Origin: CBCXVS01 sp965178525
Lineage (GTDB): Bacteria; Tectomicrobia; Entotheonellia; Entotheonellales; Entotheonellaceae
Length of the DNA: 10,822 nucleotides
Assembly (NCBI GenBank): GCA_965178525.1
Contig: CBCXVS010000263.1
Span: 1 to 10,822, forward strand
Reading direction: 5' to 3'
The stretch's first letter is position 1. Each line of letters begins with the position of its first letter. The notes below the pieces were generated by a model, which worked only from the letters and a program-made list of their open reading frames with translations, did not search any database and was not told the DNA's origin. Shown one piece after another: positions 1-5,205 of this stretch. The position numbers and the translations under genes are program-made.

Positions 1-76
1 GATAGGTCCGCACACGGACCTGCATTTCCTTCAACTGGTTCAAACCACTTAAGTTAGGCGTCTTCAGGTCGCACCC
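1..76. other. Unassigned sequence beyond the break in the binding-protein gene
   Basis: This edge should hold the continuation of the minus-strand binding-protein gene but does not resemble it in any frame. It contains two small perfect inverted repeats: AGGTCCG (4-10) with CGGACCT (15-21) around a CACA loop, and TGGTT (36-40) with AACCA (43-47) around CA. The minus frame that continues past the stop at 77 stays open to the window edge, but its residues match nothing I recognise. It may be the end of a mobile or repeat element that cut the gene; the window is too short on this side to tell. Confidence 0.4.
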
Positions 77-562
77 TTAGGTCCCATAAAAGGTCATAAA
101 ATCCGGCCAGGGTTGCTTCAGATGGAAACGCACGGTGTAGGGATCGACGACCTCCACCTGGTCAACGCTCTCATGCAAGGTCGTGGCCCCCGCGCCTTTG
201 TAGCGCTCGAAGCTGAACTGCACGTCCTCGGCGGTGAACGGATCGCCGTTATGGAACTTCAAGCCCTGTCGCAGCTTAAATTCATACACCAGTCCATCCG
301 GACTCTCCGTCCAAGACGCCGCCAGAGCCGGTCCCATGCGCTCGCCCGGTAGCGGGCGGACCAGGCCATCGTGGAGGGCGTAGAACATCCCAAAGGGCGT
401 GATTTGGGGCGGCGCCTCAGCGGGGTCGAACCAGGCCGGCGCGATCGTGACATGCCAGGCCACCACCAGCTCTCCCGCCGGCTGCGCGCTCGCGCCCTGC
501 ATCATACCGATGGCGCATGTGACGACAACGAACAGTAGGACGATACGATGATGTCGCTTCAT
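77..562 (-). pseudogene. Truncated ABC transporter substrate-binding protein (SBP_bac_5 / oligopeptide type)
   Basis: This is the N-terminal third of a periplasmic extracytoplasmic solute-binding protein of family 5, the class that delivers oligopeptides, nickel or glycosides to ABC permeases. The ATG at 562 is chosen because AAGGAG (minus strand, 569-574) sits 6 bases upstream; a longer upstream reading has no such site. Residues 1 to about 26 form a signal peptide: a KRHHR basic start, a hydrophobic core, then an ASA/Q cleavage site. The mature part shows family hallmarks: ALHDGLVRPLPGE, LAASWTESPDGLVYEFKLR and GLKFHNGDPFTAEDVQFSFER, then VDPYTVRFHLKQPWPDF. Relatives run to about 500-550 residues; this frame ends after FYGT at about residue 161, where relatives continue into the second domain. 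The remnant cannot form a two-domain binding protein. No permease or ATPase genes are visible. Family assignment is firm; the cause of the break is unknown. Confidence 0.85.
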
Positions 563-643
563 AGCAGTCTCCTTCATTCCCTCACTATCTGCCTGTCCGG
601 ACGAGCATCTATCGACAGTGCCGCCAGGGTACACTACCCCCCT

Positions 644-665
644 GCGTTGCCGCAAGCGGCAACGC
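644..665. promoter_or_regulatory. Near-perfect 22-base palindrome, candidate operator or hairpin
   Basis: GCGTTGCCGC (644-653) and GCGGCAACGC (656-665) are exact reverse complements separated by AA. It lies about 82 bases upstream of the binding-protein start and about 190 bases upstream of the DsbA-family start. No T tract follows on either strand, so an intrinsic terminator is unlikely. A dimeric regulator site or a cruciform/REP-like unit fits better. No regulator gene is visible nearby, so the binding partner is unknown. Confidence 0.5.
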
Positions 666-768
666 TAGCATGTACGAGCACGGGTTGCCAAAACGTGACG
701 GTATCCGCTATCTTCCCATACGGTTTCGTGACCTTCGCGTTCTTTGCGGATTTTTCATTACGGCATTC

Positions 769-798
769 GGGACAGATTGATTTTTCATCTGTATACAG
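769..798 (+). promoter_or_regulatory. Weak candidate promoter with CTGTATACAG palindrome
   Basis: TATACA (792-797) resembles a -10 box. At 17 bases spacing upstream lies GGGACA (769-774), a poor -35 match. The -10 box sits inside the perfect palindrome CTGTATACAG (789-798), where a repressor could occlude it. The DsbA-family start codon is about 60 bases downstream. The -35 box is weak, so this is a tentative call. Confidence 0.25.
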
Positions 799-855
799 TT
801 CGATAAGCCACACCAGCAGGGCAACACAGGTATCGACATACAAGGACGTACAAGC

Positions 856-1608
856 ATGAGTAACATCTACGACATCGAGTTCTTCTGGGACCCGGTCTGC
901 CCCTTCGCCTGGATCACCTCCCGCTGGGTCGAAAAAGTGTCGGCGCAAACGGACTACCAGGTGGACTGGCGCTTCATTTCGCTCCGCTTGCTCAATAAAG
1001 ACAAAGACTATGCCGCCGAGTTCCCACCCGAGTACGAGCGTGGCCACACCGCCGGCCTGCGCATGCTGCGGGTCGCCGCCAAGGTGCGGGCCGAGCTGGG
1101 ACGCGAGCCCATGGGGCCGCTCTACGAAGGCTACGGTCACGCCTACTGGGACCAGGAGAAAGGCTCGGGAATGAGCCGGAAGCTCGGCACCGTTGATCAC
1201 ATCGCCGAGGTTCTCCGCACCGTCGGCCTTCCCCCTGAGTTCGCGACGGCGGCGGACGACGATAGCTGGGACGCCGAACTCGACGCCGAGACCGAGCTGG
1301 CCCTCAGCCGCACGGGCCGCGACGTGGGCACGCCGATCATCACCTTCGAACCGCCCGACGGGCTGTCGTTTTTTGGCCCGGTCATCTCGCGGGTGCCCAG
1401 CGACGCAGACGCCGTGCTGCTGTGGAACGCCGTCATTACCCTGGCCAAGTTCCCCAGCTTTGCAGAGATGAAGCGCAGCCTGCGCGAAGTGCCGCAGCTC
1501 CGCATTCTCGGTGGCCTCAGCGACTCGCCGCAGCAGGAGGACTGGCGGGGTGGTCACCGTGCCGATGCGTTGCCGGCCCAGCAGGCGCCGCCACGGGACA
1601 GCACCTAG
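856..1608 (+). CDS. DsbA-family thioredoxin-fold protein, Rv2466c (mycothiol-dependent nitroreductase) type, single Cys
   Basis: Predicted cytosolic thioredoxin-fold oxidoreductase of 250 residues, without a signal peptide. The start has AAGGA (842-846) 9 bases upstream. The N-terminus FFWDPVCPFAWITSRW and the later DVGTPIITFEPPDG, FFGPVISRVP, LWNAV and PSFAEMKRSLREVPQL match, by memory, the order of motifs in mycobacterial Rv2466c, a DsbA-like nitroreductase using mycothiol. In that family the active site is CPWC; here it is CPFA, and Cys15 is the only cysteine in the protein. A dithiol mechanism is therefore impossible, leaving a monothiol or glutathione-S-transferase-like reaction (2-hydroxychromene-2-carboxylate isomerases share this fold). 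Residues from about 216 to 250 form a polar, Pro/Gln-rich tail that Rv2466c lacks. A small hairpin follows the stop, and the MBL gene starts 78 bases later. Fold and family are confident; the substrate is unknown. Confidence 0.85.
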   Translation: MSNIYDIEFFWDPVCPFAWITSRWVEKVSAQTDYQVDWRFISLRLLNKDKDYAAEFPPEYERGHTAGLRMLRVAAKVRAELGREPMGPLYEGYGHAYWDQEKGSGMSRKLGTVDHIAEVLRTVGLPPEFATAADDDSWDAELDAETELALSRTGRDVGTPIITFEPPDGLSFFGPVISRVPSDADAVLLWNAVITLAKFPSFAEMKRSLREVPQLRILGGLSDSPQQEDWRGGHRADALPAQQAPPRDST

Positions 1609-1610
1609 GC

Positions 1611-1626
1611 AGGCGCGACGCCTTTT
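1611..1626 (+). terminator. Short hairpin with T tract after the DsbA-family gene
   Basis: AGGCG (1611-1615) and CGCCT (1619-1623) pair around a CGA loop and run straight into TTTT (1623-1626), two bases after the stop codon. The stem is only 5 pairs, so it would be a weak or partial intrinsic terminator; readthrough into the MBL gene is likely. Confidence 0.35.
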
Positions 1627-1686
1627 GCTGCACGTCGGCGCATCCCCAACCCGCCCGCGCAGATCACGCTTGAGGAGACGAACGCC

Positions 1687-2670
1687 ATGCCTGCACTTCG
1701 GCCTGTTGACCATCTCGTTGTGGATATCGCGATCGATAATCTGAGCGATAGCTACTCCAGCAAACCGCCGCATGTATCGCCCGAATTCAACAACGTCATC
1801 GCGGCAGGCGCCAAAGACATATCGGGCCTCACGCTCTGTTGCGCCCAACTCGGTCTGGCGCTCGTCCTCACCGCCGAGGTGGGCCATCGCCACTACAAAC
1901 TGCTGTTCGATGCGGGACCCGAAGGCGCCGTCTTTCTCCGAAACTGCGCCAACCTCGGCGGTGCCTTAGCGGATGTGGAGGCCATCGCCATTTCGCACGG
2001 ACACTGGGATCATATGGGCGCTCTGCTGCCTGCGCTCGACCATATCACCCAGCACAATGGGGGCCGCCCAGTGCCGTACCACGTCAACGCCGGGATGTTC
2101 CTGGAGCGCGGGGCGCAATTGACCAGCGGTCAGATCGCCCCGTTTCAGCCCGTCCCCTCCCCCGAGGCTCTCGCGGCGCACGGCGCGCAGGTCGTCAACA
2201 GCGGGGAACCGAGAATGCTCCTGGATGACTGCTTCTACTTGAGCGGTGAGATTCCCAGGGTGTCGAGCTTCGAAAAGGGGCGTCCGGATCATCTGTGCCG
2301 GCCATCTGCAGCGCAGCCCTGGGAGCCCGACCCGCTGATCATGGATGAACGTTATGTGGCTGTGCACGTCCGGACGAAGGGACTCATCGTCTTTAGTTCG
2401 TGCTCGCATGCGGGCATCGTCAATGTGTTGCTGCACGCCCGCGACGCGTTTCCGGATGTGCCGCTGTATGGCGTGCTCGGCGGCTTGCACCTGGCGGGTG
2501 CGGCCATGGAGCGGTTGATTCCGGACACGATAGCACATCTGCAACCCTTCGAGCTGCAGCAGATCATGCCGGCGCATTGCACCGGGTGGCGCGCCCTGTA
2601 TGCGCTTTTGAACACGTTTGGCGAATCGATTGTGACGCCGTCCGCCGTGGGTAGCCGATTTACGTTTTGA
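1687..2670 (+). CDS. MBL-fold metallohydrolase, COG1237-like (dihydropterin-ribofuranosyl-aminobenzene phosphate synthase-like)
   Basis: Metallo-beta-lactamase-fold protein of 327 residues, no signal peptide, likely cytosolic with a dinuclear metal centre. GAGGAG (1672-1677) lies 9 bases before the ATG. Visible motifs in order: LLFDAGP (Asp75), the metal signature HGHWDHMG (His104, His106, Asp108, His109), IMDERYVAVHV (Asp220), SSCSHAGIVN (His241), GVLGGLHLAG and MPAHCTG (His297). The CSHAGIVN plus GGLHL plus PAHCTG pattern is typical of the COG1237 branch, whose archaeal members make a ribofuranosyl-aminobenzene phosphate intermediate of methanopterin synthesis. Bacterial members are mostly uncharacterised, so that name should not be read as the function here. 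All expected metal ligands are present, so it should be active. It follows the DsbA-family gene and precedes an amidohydrolase, consistent with a catabolic cluster. Confidence 0.85.
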   Translation: MPALRPVDHLVVDIAIDNLSDSYSSKPPHVSPEFNNVIAAGAKDISGLTLCCAQLGLALVLTAEVGHRHYKLLFDAGPEGAVFLRNCANLGGALADVEAIAISHGHWDHMGALLPALDHITQHNGGRPVPYHVNAGMFLERGAQLTSGQIAPFQPVPSPEALAAHGAQVVNSGEPRMLLDDCFYLSGEIPRVSSFEKGRPDHLCRPSAAQPWEPDPLIMDERYVAVHVRTKGLIVFSSCSHAGIVNVLLHARDAFPDVPLYGVLGGLHLAGAAMERLIPDTIAHLQPFELQQIMPAHCTGWRALYALLNTFGESIVTPSAVGSRFTF

Positions 2671-2675
2671 TTGAT

Positions 2676-2698
2676 GGGCACGGTTGACGTGCTCGTTT
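2676..2698 (+). terminator. Candidate intrinsic terminator after the MBL gene
   Basis: GGGCACG (2676-2682) and CGTGCTC (2688-2694) form a 7-pair stem with one G-T wobble around the loop GTTGA, followed by GTTTT. It begins 5 bases after the stop codon. Stem and T tract are modest, so termination may be partial. It would separate the MBL gene from the amidohydrolase. Confidence 0.4.
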
Positions 2699-2786
2699 TG
2701 GCGCAGCAAGGACACTTCAATAATGAGGCGGAAGTGTCGGGCGATCTGCCTGGCGTGCGGAGATGAATTCTGCAGGCAAAACCGTG

Positions 2787-2813
2787 CTGAGGACTGAGGA
2801 CTGAGGACTGAGG
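2787..2813. repeat. Heptamer tandem repeat, CTGAGGA x 3.9
   Basis: Three exact copies of CTGAGGA (2787-2807) are followed by CTGAGG (2808-2813). The array ends 3 bases before the AAAGGAG ribosome site of the amidohydrolase, so it lies within its leader. Exact identity of copies points to recent slippage or an actively maintained short tandem repeat. Copy-number changes would move upstream promoter elements relative to the gene but leave the ribosome site intact. Confidence 0.9.
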
Positions 2814-2829
2814 TACAAAGGAGATAGCG

Positions 2830-3975
2830 ATGGCACATGACATCATCATTTCGTCCGACTCCCATGTGTTCGAGCCGCTGGATCTGTGGACCGAGCGTAT
2901 CGACGCGGCGTTTCGGGACCGCGCCCCCCGCATGCAACGCGTCGACAACGTCGACCATCTGGTGGTCGAAGCCAATCAGACCATTGCCGGCATCGGCCTC
3001 ATCTCCAACGCTGGCGCCCGTTTTGACGCCCCGGAAACCATTTCGGCGCATGGGCGCTTCGAAGCGGTCCCTAGCGGCGGGTACGACCCGGCGCAACACT
3101 TGCACGACATGGAGATCGACGGCGTGGCCGGTGAGGTCCTCTACCCATCGCAGGGGTTATTTTACTTCAAGATTGCCGACGCCCAGCTGATGTCGGCCAT
3201 TTTCCGCACATACAACGACTGGCTGGCCGAGTTTTGCCGCGCCGATCCGGCTCGGCTCAAGGGCATCGCCATGATCAACTTGGACGATGTGCACGAAGGC
3301 GTGGCCGAATTGCAGCGCATGGCCAAGATGGGCTTTGCCGGGGCCATGATCACGGAATATCCGTTCGAGGACAGGCGATACGACCGTCCGGAATATGAAC
3401 CGCTGTGGGCCGCGGCGCAGGATCTCAACATGCCGCTCAGCCTACACACAGCCACGCGGCGGCAAGGCAAGATCCGGGGCGTTGGGGAGCGCACCATCTA
3501 TGATGCCAGTAGCCGCGCCACGAAAGTGTTTTACCCGGCCATGTCGATGTGCGACATGATTTTCTCCGGGGTGTTCGAGCGCTATCCCAAGCTCAAACTG
3601 GTCATCGTGGAATTTGAGCTGGCCTGGGCGCCGCACCTCCTGGCCACGATGGACTACACGTACCGCGAACGCCATGAGGAGGCGCTCTATCGGTTCAAAA
3701 ACGCCATGCAGCCCAGTGATTTTTTTCACCGCAACGTGTTGCTGAGCTTTCAGGAAGATGACATCGGCATCCGGCTGCGCGATGTGATTGGCGTCGACAA
3801 TATGATGTGGGGCTCGGACTACCCACATAGCGAGTCGACGTTTCCCCAATCCCGTGAGATTTTGGACCGGATACTGGCCGGTGTGCCGCAGGACGAGCGG
3901 GCCAAGATCGTGGGGGGAAACACGGCCAACTTGTATAACTTCGAGGCGGAACGGATGGCGGCTGCGGCTCTGTAG
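2830..3975 (+). CDS. Amidohydrolase family protein (Amidohydro_2, ACMSD / gamma-resorcylate decarboxylase superfamily)
   Basis: Predicted cytosolic metal-dependent hydrolase or decarboxylase of 381 residues with a TIM-barrel fold. AAAGGAG (2817-2823) lies 6 bases before the ATG. The N-terminal metal motif reads SSDSHVFEP (Asp10, His12, Glu15), the middle ligand is in MPLSLHTATR (His206), and the C-terminal motif is MMWGSDYPHSEST (Asp330), followed by the family's closing pattern IVGGNTANLYNF. These mark the amidohydro_2 branch (COG2159), which includes aminocarboxymuconate semialdehyde decarboxylase and resorcylate decarboxylases; most members have unknown substrates. The length is usual. Ligands are intact, so it should be active. 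It shares strand and general theme with the two upstream enzymes, but a hairpin and a tandem repeat lie between, so it may have its own promoter. The substrate cannot be told from sequence. Confidence 0.88.
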   Translation: MAHDIIISSDSHVFEPLDLWTERIDAAFRDRAPRMQRVDNVDHLVVEANQTIAGIGLISNAGARFDAPETISAHGRFEAVPSGGYDPAQHLHDMEIDGVAGEVLYPSQGLFYFKIADAQLMSAIFRTYNDWLAEFCRADPARLKGIAMINLDDVHEGVAELQRMAKMGFAGAMITEYPFEDRRYDRPEYEPLWAAAQDLNMPLSLHTATRRQGKIRGVGERTIYDASSRATKVFYPAMSMCDMIFSGVFERYPKLKLVIVEFELAWAPHLLATMDYTYRERHEEALYRFKNAMQPSDFFHRNVLLSFQEDDIGIRLRDVIGVDNMMWGSDYPHSESTFPQSREILDRILAGVPQDERAKIVGGNTANLYNFEAERMAAAAL

Positions 3976-4059
3976 CCGGGAGTTGCCTCGTCATCCGGCT
4001 CCGCATCAACCACACACGCCTACCAGGCCTCACACAGGCTTTGTCGTAGAATCAGTAGC

Positions 4060-4088
4060 TTGTGAAGCCTCTACCTACAGTGTATACT
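4060..4088 (+). promoter_or_regulatory. Sigma70-like promoter of the small accessory genes
   Basis: TTGTGA (4060-4065) and TATACT (4083-4088) match the -35 and -10 consensus at 4 and 5 of 6 positions with an ideal 17-base spacer. The -10 box overlaps an imperfect palindrome, CAGTGTATACTG (4078-4089, one mismatched pair), which could be an operator. Transcription would start near 4095, giving a leader of about 95 bases before the first accessory gene. An 8-base inverted repeat, GCCTCTAC (4067-4074) and GTAGAGGC (4157-4164), brackets the leader. This is the best promoter-like sequence I found in the window. Confidence 0.5.
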
Positions 4089-4189
4089 GCGTCTACTAAT
4101 TCGCACTGATGCATGGGAGAGGTTTCAACGACGCAGTTGAAGCTACGTGAGACGTCGTAGAGGCATCGTGTGTATGACCGAACAGCCGC

Positions 4190-4531
4190 ATGGAAATATG
4201 TCCGAAGAAAGGCGAGACCGCGACGATTGAACTGTATCGTGATAAGGTATCGATTGGGGTCGTCATGGCCTTTGATGTTACCCTGAAATCAGCCAGAGTT
4301 CCCAAAACAGCGACAGCGGACGCATTTCTTTCTGCGGATTGCGGAATTTGCCAACTTCATCAAGCAACCTACCAGCTTACCAACTTTGAGGTCAAACGGG
4401 AGGATGTTCTTGAGCATGCGGATGGGATTGTCGTACAATTTCTTTCACAAAAGCTTAACGATCTAGAACTGCCATCGGCAGCAGAGGCGGCAGGCGTTAG
4501 TGCAGCAGGTGTCGGGTATGTTTCGCTATAG
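4190..4531 (+). CDS. Small hypothetical protein, accessory unit gene 1
   Basis: I do not recognise this 113-residue frame. The residue mix is protein-like: alternating beta-like stretches near the N-terminus (TATIELYRDKVSIGVVMAF), then LSADCGICQLHQATYQL with a C-x-x-C-x-x-x-H arrangement, and an Ala/Gly-rich end. There is no signal peptide or membrane segment. The start is uncertain: the ATG at 4190 has no Shine-Dalgarno. An in-frame ATG at 4265 has GGGG (4256-4259) 5 bases upstream and would give 88 residues. It lies 18 bases before the coiled-coil gene on the same strand, downstream of a good promoter, so the two probably form one transcript. Base composition is richer in A/T than the flanking enzyme genes, suggesting acquisition. 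Function unknown. Confidence 0.55.
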   Translation: MEICPKKGETATIELYRDKVSIGVVMAFDVTLKSARVPKTATADAFLSADCGICQLHQATYQLTNFEVKREDVLEHADGIVVQFLSQKLNDLELPSAAEAAGVSAAGVGYVSL

Positions 4532-4549
4532 GAAACAAGGAGTTTCCTC

Positions 4550-4921
4550 GTGAATTTCGAGGAATGGTTACCAGGATTTATCAAGGATTTTGGGGTGGTA
4601 GTCACCTTGCTAGGCCTCGGCATTCCCGCGTTGATCAGCTTTGGCGAATTAAAAGAACAAGCCAAAGCCATTCCCGAATTACGTGCAGCCGTGGTACAAA
4701 TTCAAAAAGATGTGGCCAGCCTCCAATCCAAGGTGGCGCCTATCCCACAGCTACAAATGACTGTTGTGGAGATTCAGAAAGATGTCGCGCAGCTTCAACC
4801 CATGGTGCAGGACATAGAAAAAAGTCTCAACGAACTCGGTAACAAAATTGACAAACTCAGTGACAATATGAAGGAGGATATGGACATTCTGAAGCGGGCG
4901 CTGTCCGTACCTCGCCAATGA
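4550..4921 (+). CDS. Small membrane-anchored coiled-coil protein with internal duplication, accessory unit gene 2
   Basis: A 123-residue protein of unknown function. The GTG at 4550 is chosen because AAGGAG (4537-4542) lies 7 bases upstream. Residues 1-13 form a short amphipathic lead, residues about 14-32 are a hydrophobic membrane segment (FGVVVTLLGLGIPALISFG), and residues 33-117 are heptad-like coiled coil rich in Leu, Ile, Val, Gln and Lys. Two adjacent 24-residue units (41-64 and 65-88), both beginning IPxL and containing the core IQKDVAxLQ, share 14 identical positions, so the coil grew by tandem duplication. The layout suggests a membrane-tethered rod or oligomerisation module. Small phage and plasmid proteins can look alike, but I see no phage gene nearby. 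It likely works with the upstream small gene. Confidence 0.75.
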   Translation: MNFEEWLPGFIKDFGVVVTLLGLGIPALISFGELKEQAKAIPELRAAVVQIQKDVASLQSKVAPIPQLQMTVVEIQKDVAQLQPMVQDIEKSLNELGNKIDKLSDNMKEDMDILKRALSVPRQ

Positions 4922-5205
4922 CACAAACCTGCTCTTCTTGCCCCTTACTCCTCATTCTGACTCCCTTATTCTTTACTATTTTTTCAGCGCAAAAAGCGGT
5001 GCACACGATCACCTATAGTCCTACCCCGCTATTATGAGGCAACGCGCAGAGAGACGTGGTGAAACTCCCAGAGCTGTCCCCGCAGACGGAAATGGACGCG
5101 CCCCGCCAAAACGTGTAAAGTATCCCTGAATCTGCCTGAACGTCACCATCGGCGTGGACTTCAGGGCCGTTGAGAGCGACAACGCAAGCAAAGGAGTTGC
5201 GTACC
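4922..5205. other. Gene-free spacer before the LLM-DUF1800-NHL-DUF1501 operon
   Basis: No convincing coding frame on either strand. The first 65 bases are rich in T and C, with a TTTTTT run (4979-4984) but no hairpin before it, so no clear terminator for the accessory unit. The operon promoter must lie here or further upstream; TATAGT (5014-5019) and TATTAT (5030-5035) could be -10 boxes but neither has a convincing -35 partner. A hairpin at 5135-5165 is listed separately. Confidence 0.45.
5135..5165 (+). promoter_or_regulatory. Leader hairpin upstream of the flavin monooxygenase
   Basis: CCTGAA (5135-5140) pairs with TTCAGG (5160-5165). After a bulged C, the inner GTC (5142-5144) pairs with GAC (5157-5159), giving a bulged stem of about 9 pairs 40 bases before the start codon. 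CCTGAA also occurs directly upstream (5125-5130), so two alternative pairings with the same 3' arm are possible. No T tract follows. It may be an mRNA leader structure or simply chance. Confidence 0.25.

Larger units (their letters stand above)
563..855. other. Divergent intergenic spacer with palindromes
   Basis: This gene-free spacer separates the minus-strand binding-protein remnant from the plus-strand DsbA-family gene, so it should hold promoters for both. No reading frame in it looks coding. It contains GGGTA/TACCC (627-639), a near-perfect 22-base palindrome (644-665) and CTGTATACAG (789-798). The region from about 700 to 800 is richer in A/T than the flanking genes, as expected of a promoter zone. 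Confidence 0.5.

Noticed and set aside
53..59. GTTAGGC resembling an integron attC core site, with a second GTTAGGC at 10634-10640
   Set aside because: No matching partner core or hairpin at attC spacing is present for either copy, and there is no integrase or cassette array. A seven-base match is expected by chance.
789..798. CTGTATACAG as a LexA (SOS) box
   Set aside because: The LexA box of enterobacteria has CTG and CAG ten bases apart; here the gap is four. No SOS gene is adjacent.
634..1893. Long 419-codon minus-strand frame antisense to the DsbA-family gene
   Set aside because: It is a shadow of the real plus-strand gene in GC-rich DNA. Its translation is Arg/Gly/Val-rich with no recognisable domain, and it spans an obvious promoter region.
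1966..3105. Long 379-codon minus-strand frame antisense to the MBL and amidohydrolase genes
   Set aside because: It runs through two well-supported genes and their spacer, and has no domain. High GC favours such open antisense frames.
3974..4000. AGCCGG/CCGGCT inverted repeat after the amidohydrolase as a terminator
   Set aside because: Six pairs around a 15-base loop, overlapping the stop codon and with no T tract. Too weak to call.
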